From the IMG/VR virus record IMGVR_UViG_3300024265_000227, positions 1 through 21,229 of that record: a DNA stretch of 21,229 bases; one strand, given 5' to 3'. This document shows positions 12,118-19,049 of this stretch, in pieces. Below the pieces are notes generated by a model. It did no database searches and was not told the DNA's origin. It was given only the letters and a program-made list of their open reading frames with translations. The first letter of the stretch is position 1, and every line of letters begins with the position of its first letter. The translations under genes and the position numbers were made by a program. The DNA is from a virus.

Positions 12118-12377
12118 TGGCTGAACCTCAAAACCTAGCAAATGCAGCAGTTATAATCGCAGCAGTTTATTTTATGTTCCAATCAGGATTTAATTGGTGG
12201 ATGGCTGCACTTATTTTGTGGGGACTTGCAACATGGGCGCATTGGCATCAAACAGAAGACCAAAAGAAACTAGTAAGATTAGGAATCGAAGAAGTAGAGG
12301 TAAGAACACAAAACATGAAGATGGCAACAGCGGTTGCAACAGCAAATCTAAAAGTAATCATGAGGAACTTGCAATGA
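12117..12377 (+). CDS. Small membrane protein upstream of HerA-like ATPase
   Basis: 86 residues with one long or two short hydrophobic stretches (about 8-40: AVIIAAVYFMFQSGFNWWMA ... LILWGLATWAHW), then a charged amphipathic helix with VEVRTQNMKMATAVATANLK. TAATG start, ATGA end into the HerA-like gene. It could tether the ATPase to the membrane, an inference from coupling only. Confidence 0.6.
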   Translation: MAEPQNLANAAVIIAAVYFMFQSGFNWWMAALILWGLATWAHWHQTEDQKKLVRLGIEEVEVRTQNMKMATAVATANLKVIMRNLQ

Positions 12378-14098
12378 TATTAGGAAAAAATGTTGAAACA
12401 GGCGAGAACGTAGAATTAGATCTTAAAAAATTAATAAGAACTAGACTTCTGATCCAAGCAAATAGTGGCGGCGGCAAGTCCTGGTGTGCTAGAAGAATTA
12501 TGGAACAAACAAGCAAAGATGTTCAACATATAATAATTGATACTGAGGGAGAGTTTTCAACACTTAGGGAAAAATATGATTATTTACTGATTGGATCTGA
12601 TGGAGAGATTCCGGCCACAATCAAAACAGCAGGACTTTTGCCAAAGAAGATAATGCAGATGAAGTTGTCTGTGATTATTGATTTATCTGAGATGAGTAAA
12701 ACAGAAAAATGTAATTATGTGAAGAAATTCCTTGAAGAATTAATAATATTGCCAAGAGAATTATGGACGCCTGTTTTGGTATTTATTGATGAGGCCCATG
12801 ATTTTGCACCGGAGAGCGGAAAGGGAAAGTCAGAGGCAAGACCTGCAGTAATAGGTTTATGCTCAAAAGGAAGAAAGAGAAGATATGGATCAGTTCTAAT
12901 GACACAAAGGGGTGCAAAATTAAACAAAGATGCAACTGCGGAGTGCAATAACAAATTAACAGGCCTTGCAAATATACCAACTGACAGAAAGGTTGCTGCA
13001 GCCGATTTGGGATTCACAACAAAAGAACAGGAAATAAGACTTAGACAATTAGAACCAGGAGAAATGTATGGTTATGGTTCTGCAGTTTCAAAAGAGGTTA
13101 TTAAAATTAAGATAGGACCAGTGTTTACAACTCATGAGGAAGACGAAGATGGAGAAGTTGCAAAGCCAGCAAAGACACCAGATAATATCAAAAAGCTAAT
13201 GAATAAATTTATTGACTTGCCAAAGGAAGCAGAAAAAGAACTTAGGGATATAACTGATTGCAAGAATAAAATAGTAGAGTTGAAACTAGACTTGAGAAAG
13301 GCTTTGAACTCCCAACCCAAACCGGAAGCAGATGAACGAGCACTACAAAGAGCAAGAGATGAAGGATCCAGAGAGATGCAAAAAGTTCTTTCAGATAGGG
13401 AAAGGGAATACAATCAAACATGCAAGGCGTTCCAAAGAGAGATTAAGTACCTTGAAAGAATAATTGAAAATGTTGGAAAGGTTATTGGAGTGAAAGTTAA
13501 TCCTGTTGAGATACCAGAGATGAAACCCCTTCCCCCCCGGACCCCCCCTACCCAAGAAGTGGCTTGTAATGTCCCGCAAGTGTCCCGCAAAATACCAGTA
13601 TTTATTGGTAATAGAGAATTTTCAGATGAAGAACCTAAAACTGCACCGCTTGGATTATGTGGAAGAAATATTTATTCAGTGCTTTATGCTAATTCAACAA
13701 GAGAACTTACAAAAGTTCAATTAGGATTATTATCAGGTTATTCAGTAAAGTCTAGTGGATTCAATAATGCCTTATCACAATTAAACACAATGGGATTATT
13801 AGAAAGAATAAATGGAAAACTGAAAATAAAAGAAGTCAATGCAGAATTCATAAAGGAAGGGTTCGGAGAAATATCAAAAGAGTTGTGGTCCAAAAGTTTG
13901 GGAAAATGCCCCAGAAAGATATTTGAGTTTTTACTAGAGAATGAAATAGAGTTCGAAAAAGAAGAGGTTGCGGAGAGGGTTGGTTATTCAGTAACTTCAA
14001 GCGGATTCAATAATGCACTATCACAACTGAATTCTCTTGGCTTAATCAAAAGGGATAATGGTTTGATTAAAATAAATCCTGAGATTTTGGAGTTGTAA
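12374..14098 (+). CDS. HerA/FtsK-like ATPase with duplicated C-terminal winged helices
   Basis: The frame is open from 12194, but ATG 12374 gives the ATGA junction and the normal family start (MILGKNVETGE), 574 residues. Walker A ANSGGGKS (29-36), Walker B VLVFIDEAHD (134-143), a sensor Gln in SVLMTQRGAK (~178) and conserved GRKRRYG (167-172) mark the HerA/DUF87 pump fold. A coiled coil (~275-380) and a Pro-rich linker lead to two winged helices, about 426-490 and 509-574, which share GYSV(K/T)SSGFNNALSQLN almost exactly. HerA proteins translocate or pack DNA, often with nucleases. As a separate terminase is present, a role in replication, conjugation-like transfer or defence is more likely than head packaging. 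Confidence 0.8.
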   Translation: MILGKNVETGENVELDLKKLIRTRLLIQANSGGGKSWCARRIMEQTSKDVQHIIIDTEGEFSTLREKYDYLLIGSDGEIPATIKTAGLLPKKIMQMKLSVIIDLSEMSKTEKCNYVKKFLEELIILPRELWTPVLVFIDEAHDFAPESGKGKSEARPAVIGLCSKGRKRRYGSVLMTQRGAKLNKDATAECNNKLTGLANIPTDRKVAAADLGFTTKEQEIRLRQLEPGEMYGYGSAVSKEVIKIKIGPVFTTHEEDEDGEVAKPAKTPDNIKKLMNKFIDLPKEAEKELRDITDCKNKIVELKLDLRKALNSQPKPEADERALQRARDEGSREMQKVLSDREREYNQTCKAFQREIKYLERIIENVGKVIGVKVNPVEIPEMKPLPPRTPPTQEVACNVPQVSRKIPVFIGNREFSDEEPKTAPLGLCGRNIYSVLYANSTRELTKVQLGLLSGYSVKSSGFNNALSQLNTMGLLERINGKLKIKEVNAEFIKEGFGEISKELWSKSLGKCPRKIFEFLLENEIEFEKEEVAERVGYSVTSSGFNNALSQLNSLGLIKRDNGLIKINPEILEL

Positions 14099-14208
14099 TG
14101 GCAAGACCAAACGGAGTATCTCAAAAAGCAAAGGGCGAAACTGAAACTAAGCGTCATCAGGAAATAATCGAAAAACAAAGGAAAGAAAAACTGGAGAAGA
14201 AAAAATGA
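14098..14208 (+). CDS. 36-residue basic peptide, unknown
   Basis: TAATG start after the HerA-like gene and ATGA end. Very basic and helical (KRHQEIIEKQRKEKLEKKK). Its opening MARPNG echoes the MARPKGW near the end of the triple-HTH protein. Support is the coupling on both sides. Confidence 0.45.
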   Translation: MARPNGVSQKAKGETETKRHQEIIEKQRKEKLEKKK

Positions 14209-14384
14209 TAGATAAAAGAATGTTATCAATATTTTGGGTATGTCTTGCTGTAGTATTAGTTGCATCTCTTCCGAGTATGGTTGAAATTGCGAAGATGGGA
14301 ATGTTAGGAATAGCTTTATCTGGAGTAATATTTCTAGGACTATTGATTTTTATGATGCATATAACGGATGGTATATTCCAATGA
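14205..14384 (+). CDS. Two-helix small membrane protein
   Basis: 59 residues, ATGA on both sides. Two hydrophobic segments, about 8-22 (SIFWVCLAVVLVASL) and 32-52 (MLGIALSGVIFLGLLIFM), with little else. It mirrors the membrane protein before the HerA-like gene, so the ATPase is bracketed by two membrane proteins. A holin-like role is the alternative. Confidence 0.55.
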   Translation: MIDKRMLSIFWVCLAVVLVASLPSMVEIAKMGMLGIALSGVIFLGLLIFMMHITDGIFQ

Positions 14385-14752
14385 TAAGTAAAATAATCCA
14401 AAGAGAGAAAGAGCGCCAGGAAGAGTATTTCAACGGATGCGGTAGGAGTACTGGTTATCCGTATGACGAAGATTGCGGAAAAGGAAGATTTTGTGAGTTA
14501 TGTGGAGGGAGGGTTCAATCCCACAAACAAAGCCTAATTAACTTGAAGGAGTATATGGAAGGGGAATTAGCTTTCTTTGAAAATCATGTTTATCAAGATG
14601 ATGATCCTTGCTCTTTTGACCATCACGGATATTGCCAAACTCATGGAACTGTTGGAGAAGATAATTGTTCTAACGTAGTGATTAAAGAAAAGCAAGACCA
14701 ACTCAAAGAAGACATTCAAGAACTAAACAAAATGATTGAGAGATACGAATGA
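14381..14752 (+). CDS. Cys/His-rich protein with DHHGYCQTHG motif
   Basis: 123 residues. N-terminal Cys cluster CGRSTGYPYDEDCGKGRFC and CELCGG, then a helix, then DPCSFDHHGYCQTHG...DNC (~76-95), a Cys/His motif found in many small phage proteins, then a coiled-coil tail. Probably two zinc sites. ATGA junctions on both ends. Exact role unknown. Confidence 0.55.
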   Translation: MISKIIQREKERQEEYFNGCGRSTGYPYDEDCGKGRFCELCGGRVQSHKQSLINLKEYMEGELAFFENHVYQDDDPCSFDHHGYCQTHGTVGEDNCSNVVIKEKQDQLKEDIQELNKMIERYE

Positions 14753-14880
14753 AATGCGAAAAATGCGGTCAAGAAGTGCAAAGTTCATTAACTCATGTTT
14801 GCAATCCTACGGCCATAGATATGTTTCAGAATCCCTGGAAATATTCTTCTACTAGTAATGGAACTGGAGGAAAAGAATAA
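14749..14880 (+). CDS. 43-residue zinc-knuckle protein
   Basis: ATGA start, TAATG end. MKCEKCGQEV...THVC gives Cys3, Cys6, His16, Cys18, one zinc site, followed by an unstructured Ser/Gly tail (PWKYSSTSNGTGGKE). No family. Confidence 0.5.
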   Translation: MKCEKCGQEVQSSLTHVCNPTAIDMFQNPWKYSSTSNGTGGKE

Positions 14881-15236
14881 TGAAACAATATTTAGAATTT
14901 GATGAGATAGAAGTTCCAAGTAGAAAAACCAAAGTATTCGAAGTTAGAAACAAGGAAACCGATTGGTTTTTAGGAACTGTTCAGTGGGCGAATAATTGGA
15001 GGCAATATACTTTTGTTCAGAGATTAGATTTGCAAATTCAGATGTCTAGTGGTTGTATGAAAGAACTTTGTGTTTTCATTGATGAGTTGATGAATGAAAG
15101 AAAGCATCCAAAAGTAAAACATTGTAAGGTAAAATTAAAATGCTTTTGGTGCAGTAAGAGATATGTGGATTTGGAATCCCATACTAAAAAGATGCATCTA
15201 GGATTAACAGCGAGGTCTTATGATTATAATGGATGA
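14880..15236 (+). CDS. Small conserved domain fused to a C2H2 zinc finger
   Basis: 118 residues. The N-terminal part, FDEIEVPSRKTKVFEVRNKE...LGTVQWANNWRQYTF...CMKELCVFIDELM, matches a compact domain widespread in bacterial and phage proteins (LGxIxWxxxWRQYxF). Residues 88-103 then read CFWCSKRYVDLESHTKKMH, a classical C2H2 finger. Such fingers are common in archaeal viruses. The pairing suggests a DNA- or RNA-binding adaptor. TAATG coupled. Confidence 0.6.
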   Translation: MKQYLEFDEIEVPSRKTKVFEVRNKETDWFLGTVQWANNWRQYTFVQRLDLQIQMSSGCMKELCVFIDELMNERKHPKVKHCKVKLKCFWCSKRYVDLESHTKKMHLGLTARSYDYNG

Positions 15237-15429
15237 AAGAAGATTAGAAGAAGTATGCGAAGAAGAGAACTTCTCACAAATACTATTAGGAAATGTTTAT
15301 TGCTCACTTGCAAAAGGGCGACAAGTAGAATGCAAATATCTAAACAAACAAAAGGACAAAAACGGATTATACCCATGTATGAATCTAATTTACCAGGAGA
15401 ATGATCCTAACCAGGAGTTTGATTCATGA
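15220..15429 (+). CDS. Cys-containing small protein, unknown
   Basis: 69 residues from ATG 15220; ATG 15229 (MDERRLEEV) is an alternative. Contains Cys13, YCSLAKGRQVECKYL and LYPCMNL, four cysteines that could bind one metal. It overlaps the previous gene by 17 bases and ends in ATGA. Confidence 0.5.
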   Translation: MIIMDERRLEEVCEEENFSQILLGNVYCSLAKGRQVECKYLNKQKDKNGLYPCMNLIYQENDPNQEFDS

Positions 15430-15755
15430 TAACTGAATTTATTTGTGATAGGTGTGGACAAAAAATAACATTACCAAAAGGAGGCCGCCCAATGATATAT
15501 CCAAAGCTGGAAGTTCCAAGGGATGTTTGTTATGCATGCAAAGATGATATTACAGGACTAGATATCAAATTGAATCAGAAGTTTGCAAAAATCATAAGAG
15601 ATATTGACAAAGAGATGTTCCCGGCGGCGAATAATATTTTAGAATTTGGGAATAATGAAAATATTTCTCAACAATCGGATGTTGCAAAATCTATTTATTC
15701 AGCATTAATTTATCCGAAACCTATTTATAAAATTGGAGATGTTGCAACATCATGA
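15426..15755 (+). CDS. Zinc-ribbon protein, unknown
   Basis: 109 residues, ATGA at both ends. CDRCGQ (Cys7, Cys10) and CYAC (35, 38) flank a beta segment, a zinc ribbon, followed by a helix (NQKFAKIIRDIDKEM) and an unremarkable C-terminus. Function unknown. Confidence 0.55.
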   Translation: MITEFICDRCGQKITLPKGGRPMIYPKLEVPRDVCYACKDDITGLDIKLNQKFAKIIRDIDKEMFPAANNILEFGNNENISQQSDVAKSIYSALIYPKPIYKIGDVATS

Positions 15756-15901
15756 GCGGAGTAAAAATAATCGCAGTTCAGGTAGTAGGGCTTTGTAGCA
15801 AATGTCGTAAAAATTCAAAAGATCATGCTTGGCCACTGTATGATAAAAATGGTAGGAAGTATGAGGATAAAGAAATTTCTTGTGTGGGATGTGCATTATG
15901 A
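15752..15901 (+). CDS. 49-residue zinc-ribbon protein
   Basis: ATGA start and end. CSKC (Cys15, Cys18) and CVGC (Cys44, Cys47) enclose a beta hairpin with Trp and Tyr; a compact zinc ribbon. No family. Confidence 0.55.
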   Translation: MSGVKIIAVQVVGLCSKCRKNSKDHAWPLYDKNGRKYEDKEISCVGCAL

Positions 15902-16473
15902 AGAATGAAGTAAAAACCCCAAACACACACAAAGAAATTGGAAAATCCATGAAAAAACAGGAAGGAAAATTAATTCGATTAAAACTAAAGCAAATCAAAC
16001 CCTACAAACGAAACGCCAAAATCCACACAGAGAAACAAGTCGGCGACATCAGGGATTCAATCATAACTTTCGGGTACAACGATTTAATTGCAGTAGACGA
16101 AAAGAACTTAATTCTTGAAGGACACGGAAGACTAAGAGCCCTATACATGATCGACACAACCGGAACAAAAGAAATCCCTGTGTGGCAATTAAAAGGACTG
16201 ACAGAGAGCGAAAAGAAAGCTTACCGAATCGCGCATAATAAACTGAACCTAGACACAGGGTTCGATGTAGAAATCCTAAGTGAAGAATTCCATGAGTTAG
16301 AAGAGAGCGATAATTTTACTGATACTGGTTTCGAAGTTGAACAAATAACTACAATATGGGATAAAAAACAACCAAACACGCAAAAAACAGACGTGTCCGC
16401 ACACGAACGAGAAATAAACAAAAAGAATAAATGCCCTAATTGTGGGTATGACTTAGCGGAGTCTAAGAACTAA
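15898..16473 (+). CDS. Stand-alone ParB-like domain with C-terminal zinc ribbon
   Basis: 191 residues from ATG 15898 (ATGA). The core is the ParB-like domain usually found as the N-terminus of phage ParB/DNA methylase fusions: IKPYKRNAKIHTEKQVGDIR, then LILEGHGRLRALYMI (GHGR in the GERR position), then LTESEKKAYRIAHNKL. No methylase follows; instead the protein ends in CPNCGYDL. The first ~370 bases use many C-ending codons and CGA/CCC, unlike the rest of the gene, which suggests a mosaic origin. Likely DNA-binding, perhaps with the terminase genes downstream. Confidence 0.7.
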   Translation: MKNEVKTPNTHKEIGKSMKKQEGKLIRLKLKQIKPYKRNAKIHTEKQVGDIRDSIITFGYNDLIAVDEKNLILEGHGRLRALYMIDTTGTKEIPVWQLKGLTESEKKAYRIAHNKLNLDTGFDVEILSEEFHELEESDNFTDTGFEVEQITTIWDKKQPNTQKTDVSAHEREINKKNKCPNCGYDLAESKN

Positions 16474-16619
16474 TGGCAGATGAATGTCCGAACTGCGGAG
16501 AAATGAAATTAATATTCATAGATTCTAATAGTATACTTGATGATTGGGAATGTTCAGGCTGTAAAACTAACTTCAAATTTAAGACAAATATGAGATATAA
16601 CCTAAAGGTGAAGAACTAA
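16473..16619 (+). CDS. 48-residue zinc-ribbon protein
   Basis: TAATG on both sides. CPNCGE (Cys5, Cys8) and CSGC (Cys27, Cys30) with a beta hairpin between, then a basic tail. Note the preceding gene ends with the similar CPNCGYDL, so a domain relation is possible. Function unknown. Confidence 0.55.
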   Translation: MADECPNCGEMKLIFIDSNSILDDWECSGCKTNFKFKTNMRYNLKVKN

Positions 16620-16870
16620 TGACAGAAGTAAAACCAATGAAAATAAGCGAGTGGATTAAGGACTTGCAGTGGCAACTCGACACTTACGGAGATGCAGATG
16701 TTAGAGTTTGTTGGGAGAGACATGATCAACTAGATGCAAATAATGTATTCTTCAGTAGAGTTATCGGAAATTATGAGTGCTCAAACACAAAAACTGATAA
16801 AGAAATCAAAGAATTAAAAGATAAACCAACAGATAACGATGGTTTATGGATCCAAAACTTTCCATATTAA
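16619..16870 (+). CDS. Small conserved phage protein, unknown
   Basis: 83 residues. KISEWIKDLQWQLDTYGDADVRVCW is the SEWIxxLxxxxxxYGDxxVxV opening of a small phage family I recognise, ending in a strand (GLWIQNFPY). It is TAATG-coupled and overlaps the next gene by 25 bases. Role unknown. Confidence 0.55.
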   Translation: MTEVKPMKISEWIKDLQWQLDTYGDADVRVCWERHDQLDANNVFFSRVIGNYECSNTKTDKEIKELKDKPTDNDGLWIQNFPY

Positions 16871-17253
16871 GGAATAAATTACAACAAACGCAACACATGA
16901 CATCACTAACAGTATCAAAATTTAAGAAAGCACTAGAAGGAACAGGCGGAGTTCAAGCAGTTATCGCTAAGGCATGTGGAGTTGATAGGTCAACTGTTAC
17001 AAGGTTCATTCAAAAATATCCAAAGATGAGATTATTGCTTGATGCTGAAGCTGAAAGAATAATCGACATAGCCGAAAACAAACTCCATGCGCTTGTTAAC
17101 GACAAGGACATCCGGGCCATAAAGTTCTTCCTAGAGACAAAAGGCAAGTCCCGAGGTTACGTTTCAAAGCAAGAGTTAGAAATTGCAGGTAACATTTCAA
17201 CACTAACGAAAGAAGAGCGCGCTGAAGAAATAAAGAGGTTGTTGGGGAAATGA
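16846..17253 (+). CDS. Terminase small subunit candidate
   Basis: 135 residues from ATG 16846, or 118 from ATG 16897; neither has a clear Shine-Dalgarno. KFKKALEGTGGVQAVIAKACGVDRSTVTRFIQKYPKMR is a helix-turn-helix with the order seen in phage terminase small subunits, followed by AENKLHALVNDKDIRAIKFFLETKGKSRGY, which is typical of that family. It would recognise viral DNA and load the large subunit, which lies one gene downstream. Confidence 0.7.
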   Translation: MDPKLSILRNKLQQTQHMTSLTVSKFKKALEGTGGVQAVIAKACGVDRSTVTRFIQKYPKMRLLLDAEAERIIDIAENKLHALVNDKDIRAIKFFLETKGKSRGYVSKQELEIAGNISTLTKEERAEEIKRLLGK

Positions 17254-17441
17254 AGGTAAAAATTAGGATGACAAAAGCTTGTAGAAATTGTATTAACTGT
17301 CATGGTCATATGAATATACATGAGACAGGAGAAAAACCATGTTGCCGTTTAGATATATTGCAAAATGAAGTAAAGCACGTAAGAGAAAAAAGATGTCCAA
17401 ACTTCGAAAATACGATGTCTACTAATAGGAGTAGGAAATGA
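17250..17441 (+). CDS. Cys-rich small protein
   Basis: 63 residues, ATGA start. ACRNCINCHGHM, EKPCCRL and RCPNFEN together give a Cys-rich pattern (CRNCxxC...CCRLD...CxNFE) of short phage proteins. It sits between the terminase subunits. Its 3' end provides AGGA for the terminase start at 17442. Confidence 0.55.
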   Translation: MKVKIRMTKACRNCINCHGHMNIHETGEKPCCRLDILQNEVKHVREKRCPNFENTMSTNRSRK

Positions 17442-18962
17442 ATGAAAGTAACAAAACAACAAGTAGGTGAACTCTTCGAAAAAGTAAAGGATGAACAAAA
17501 GCTTAAAGAACTTCTCCAAGAAATCTTCTCCCACAAAGAAAACATCCAAACGTTCGGAGAAGTAGTATTTCCCAAAACCGTAATCAACAAAACTCCCAAT
17601 TTCCACTCCGAAATCTACGAATTACTATTTAAGCCAGGAAATGATGCACTGGCCGCACCAAGAGGACATGCTAAAACGTCCGTTACAGGTATAATTTTCT
17701 TGATTTATTGCATAGTTAATGAATTGGAGGAATATATTGTTTACATCTCTCAGAATCATTCTAAAACAGTCCAGTTCATTGACCCTATTAGGTTTGAGTT
17801 TAAGAACAATAAAATGCTACGATTCATTTACGGAGACTTAACGCCGCGCCCAGGCAGAGGTGATGATGGAAAGGATCGTGAGGATTGTTTCGATGTTGGA
17901 GGATGCAGAGTTGAAGCGGTGTCGTTCGAAAAGAATCTGCGAGGTTTCAAATTCCGAAATATACGTCCAACCCTCATAATTGGTGATGATATTGAATCTG
18001 ATGATAGGGTCCTTAATCCAGAGCTTCGAGAGAAAGACCGAAACAAACTAAACAAAGTAATCATCCCCAGCCTGGATATTAACGGCCGCTTTAAGATGAT
18101 TGGAACATTGCTTCACTTGGATTCTCTACTCAACAACAAAATTAAACTATACAAAGGAAAGGTGTTTGCAGCATGCAATTCGGAGTTTAAGGATCTATTA
18201 TGGCCCGAACGGTTTACTGAGGAAAAATTAAGGAAAACTAAACACGACATTGGATCTGTGGCATTTCAACAAGAATATTTGAATAACCCAGTTGACAACT
18301 CGAGCTCACTAATCAAACGAGAATGGATAGAACAATGTTTCAGAAAAGACCTCTCATCTGAAGATGTGTTCAATATGGAATTTAGTGTGAAGACGATGGG
18401 TGCGGACTTTGCCTTTTCTGATAGAGTGTCTGCGGATGAGAGCGCTTACGCCGGGCTAGGCAAGAAGGATGAATTTTATTATTTGCTGAATTGTCAAAAG
18501 GACAAAGGTCTCTCAGTTAATGAACAAATGGATATCATCAAATCGCAACTATTCGAGAAATACCGATATGACAAAATAGGCTTAGAGGAAAACTCCATCA
18601 AGGCCATAAGCAAAGACATTGACCAATGGAAGTTGCCTATCACATTATTTTGGACATCCGCAAACGACCCCGCCGCCCGAAAGAAAGAAGATTACGACTG
18701 GACAAACAAACGTCACACAGTTGGAAAGATTAATCTGATTATGAGGCTCGGAACTGCATTCGAAAATAAAGAGTTCATAATCCCATACAAAACAGAAGCC
18801 GACAAACAAATTGCGGACCGTATTTTAGCAGAGTGCACGTCCTTTGCTTTGTCTGATGGGAAACTTGTTGAAGCCGGAGTTCATCCAGATATTCCAATAG
18901 CACTTGGTTATGCACTTGAATTAATGAACATGGGCGGCGAATCCTCGTGGGCTTTTGTTTAG
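17442..18962 (+). CDS. terL: Terminase large subunit
   Basis: 506 residues, a usual length. ATPase half: Walker A-like APRGHAKTS (72-80) and Walker B TLIIGDDIESDD (177-188; Asp182/Asp183), preceded by YISQNHSKT and followed by the coupling motif GTLLH (221-225). Nuclease half: MGADFAFSD (Asp322), GLEENS (Glu382/383) and HPDIPIALGYAL (Asp483) supply the acidic residues of the RNase H-like headful nuclease. It pumps DNA into the head and cuts it. Parts of the gene (start and 18590-18720) are richer in C-ending codons than neighbours. Ends the packaging transcript before a new promoter. Confidence 0.9.
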   Translation: MKVTKQQVGELFEKVKDEQKLKELLQEIFSHKENIQTFGEVVFPKTVINKTPNFHSEIYELLFKPGNDALAAPRGHAKTSVTGIIFLIYCIVNELEEYIVYISQNHSKTVQFIDPIRFEFKNNKMLRFIYGDLTPRPGRGDDGKDREDCFDVGGCRVEAVSFEKNLRGFKFRNIRPTLIIGDDIESDDRVLNPELREKDRNKLNKVIIPSLDINGRFKMIGTLLHLDSLLNNKIKLYKGKVFAACNSEFKDLLWPERFTEEKLRKTKHDIGSVAFQQEYLNNPVDNSSSLIKREWIEQCFRKDLSSEDVFNMEFSVKTMGADFAFSDRVSADESAYAGLGKKDEFYYLLNCQKDKGLSVNEQMDIIKSQLFEKYRYDKIGLEENSIKAISKDIDQWKLPITLFWTSANDPAARKKEDYDWTNKRHTVGKINLIMRLGTAFENKEFIIPYKTEADKQIADRILAECTSFALSDGKLVEAGVHPDIPIALGYALELMNMGGESSWAFV

Positions 18963-18978
18963 AAATTCAACAATTAAC

Positions 18979-18986
18979 TTTATAAA
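18979..18986 (+). promoter_or_regulatory. TATA box for the portal/head transcript
   Basis: TTTATAAA in an 87-base gap. The expected start is near 19010, leaving a leader of about 40 bases. The upstream TAGAAAG seen at the two leaderless promoters is missing, so this may belong to a different, later class. Confidence 0.6.
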
Positions 18987-19023
18987 ATTAAAAATCATTG
19001 AATAACTATCACTAGAACATATC

Positions 19024-19038
19024 AAGGTTGCCCACCTT
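19024..19038 (+). promoter_or_regulatory. Hairpin in the portal gene leader
   Basis: AAGGT (19024-19028), loop TGCCC, ACCTT (19034-19038): a perfect 5-bp stem starting about 14 bases from the predicted mRNA start and 11 bases before the ATG. No Shine-Dalgarno lies between it and the start codon, so it may protect the 5' end or adjust translation. Confidence 0.4.
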
Positions 19039-19049
19039 AAATCACATTC

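Noticed and set aside
12194-12373. 60-codon N-terminal extension of the HerA-like ATPase
   Set aside because: It overlaps the membrane protein gene almost fully, is unlike HerA starts, and ATG 12374 has the ATGA coupling and Walker A at the usual distance.
12374-14098. HerA-like protein as the genome packaging ATPase
   Set aside because: A full terminase large subunit with both ATPase and nuclease motifs lies at 17442-18962 beside a small subunit candidate and portal.
15880-15897. Start of the second ParB-like gene at 15880
   Set aside because: ATG 15898 gives an ATGA junction with the zinc-ribbon gene ending at 15901.
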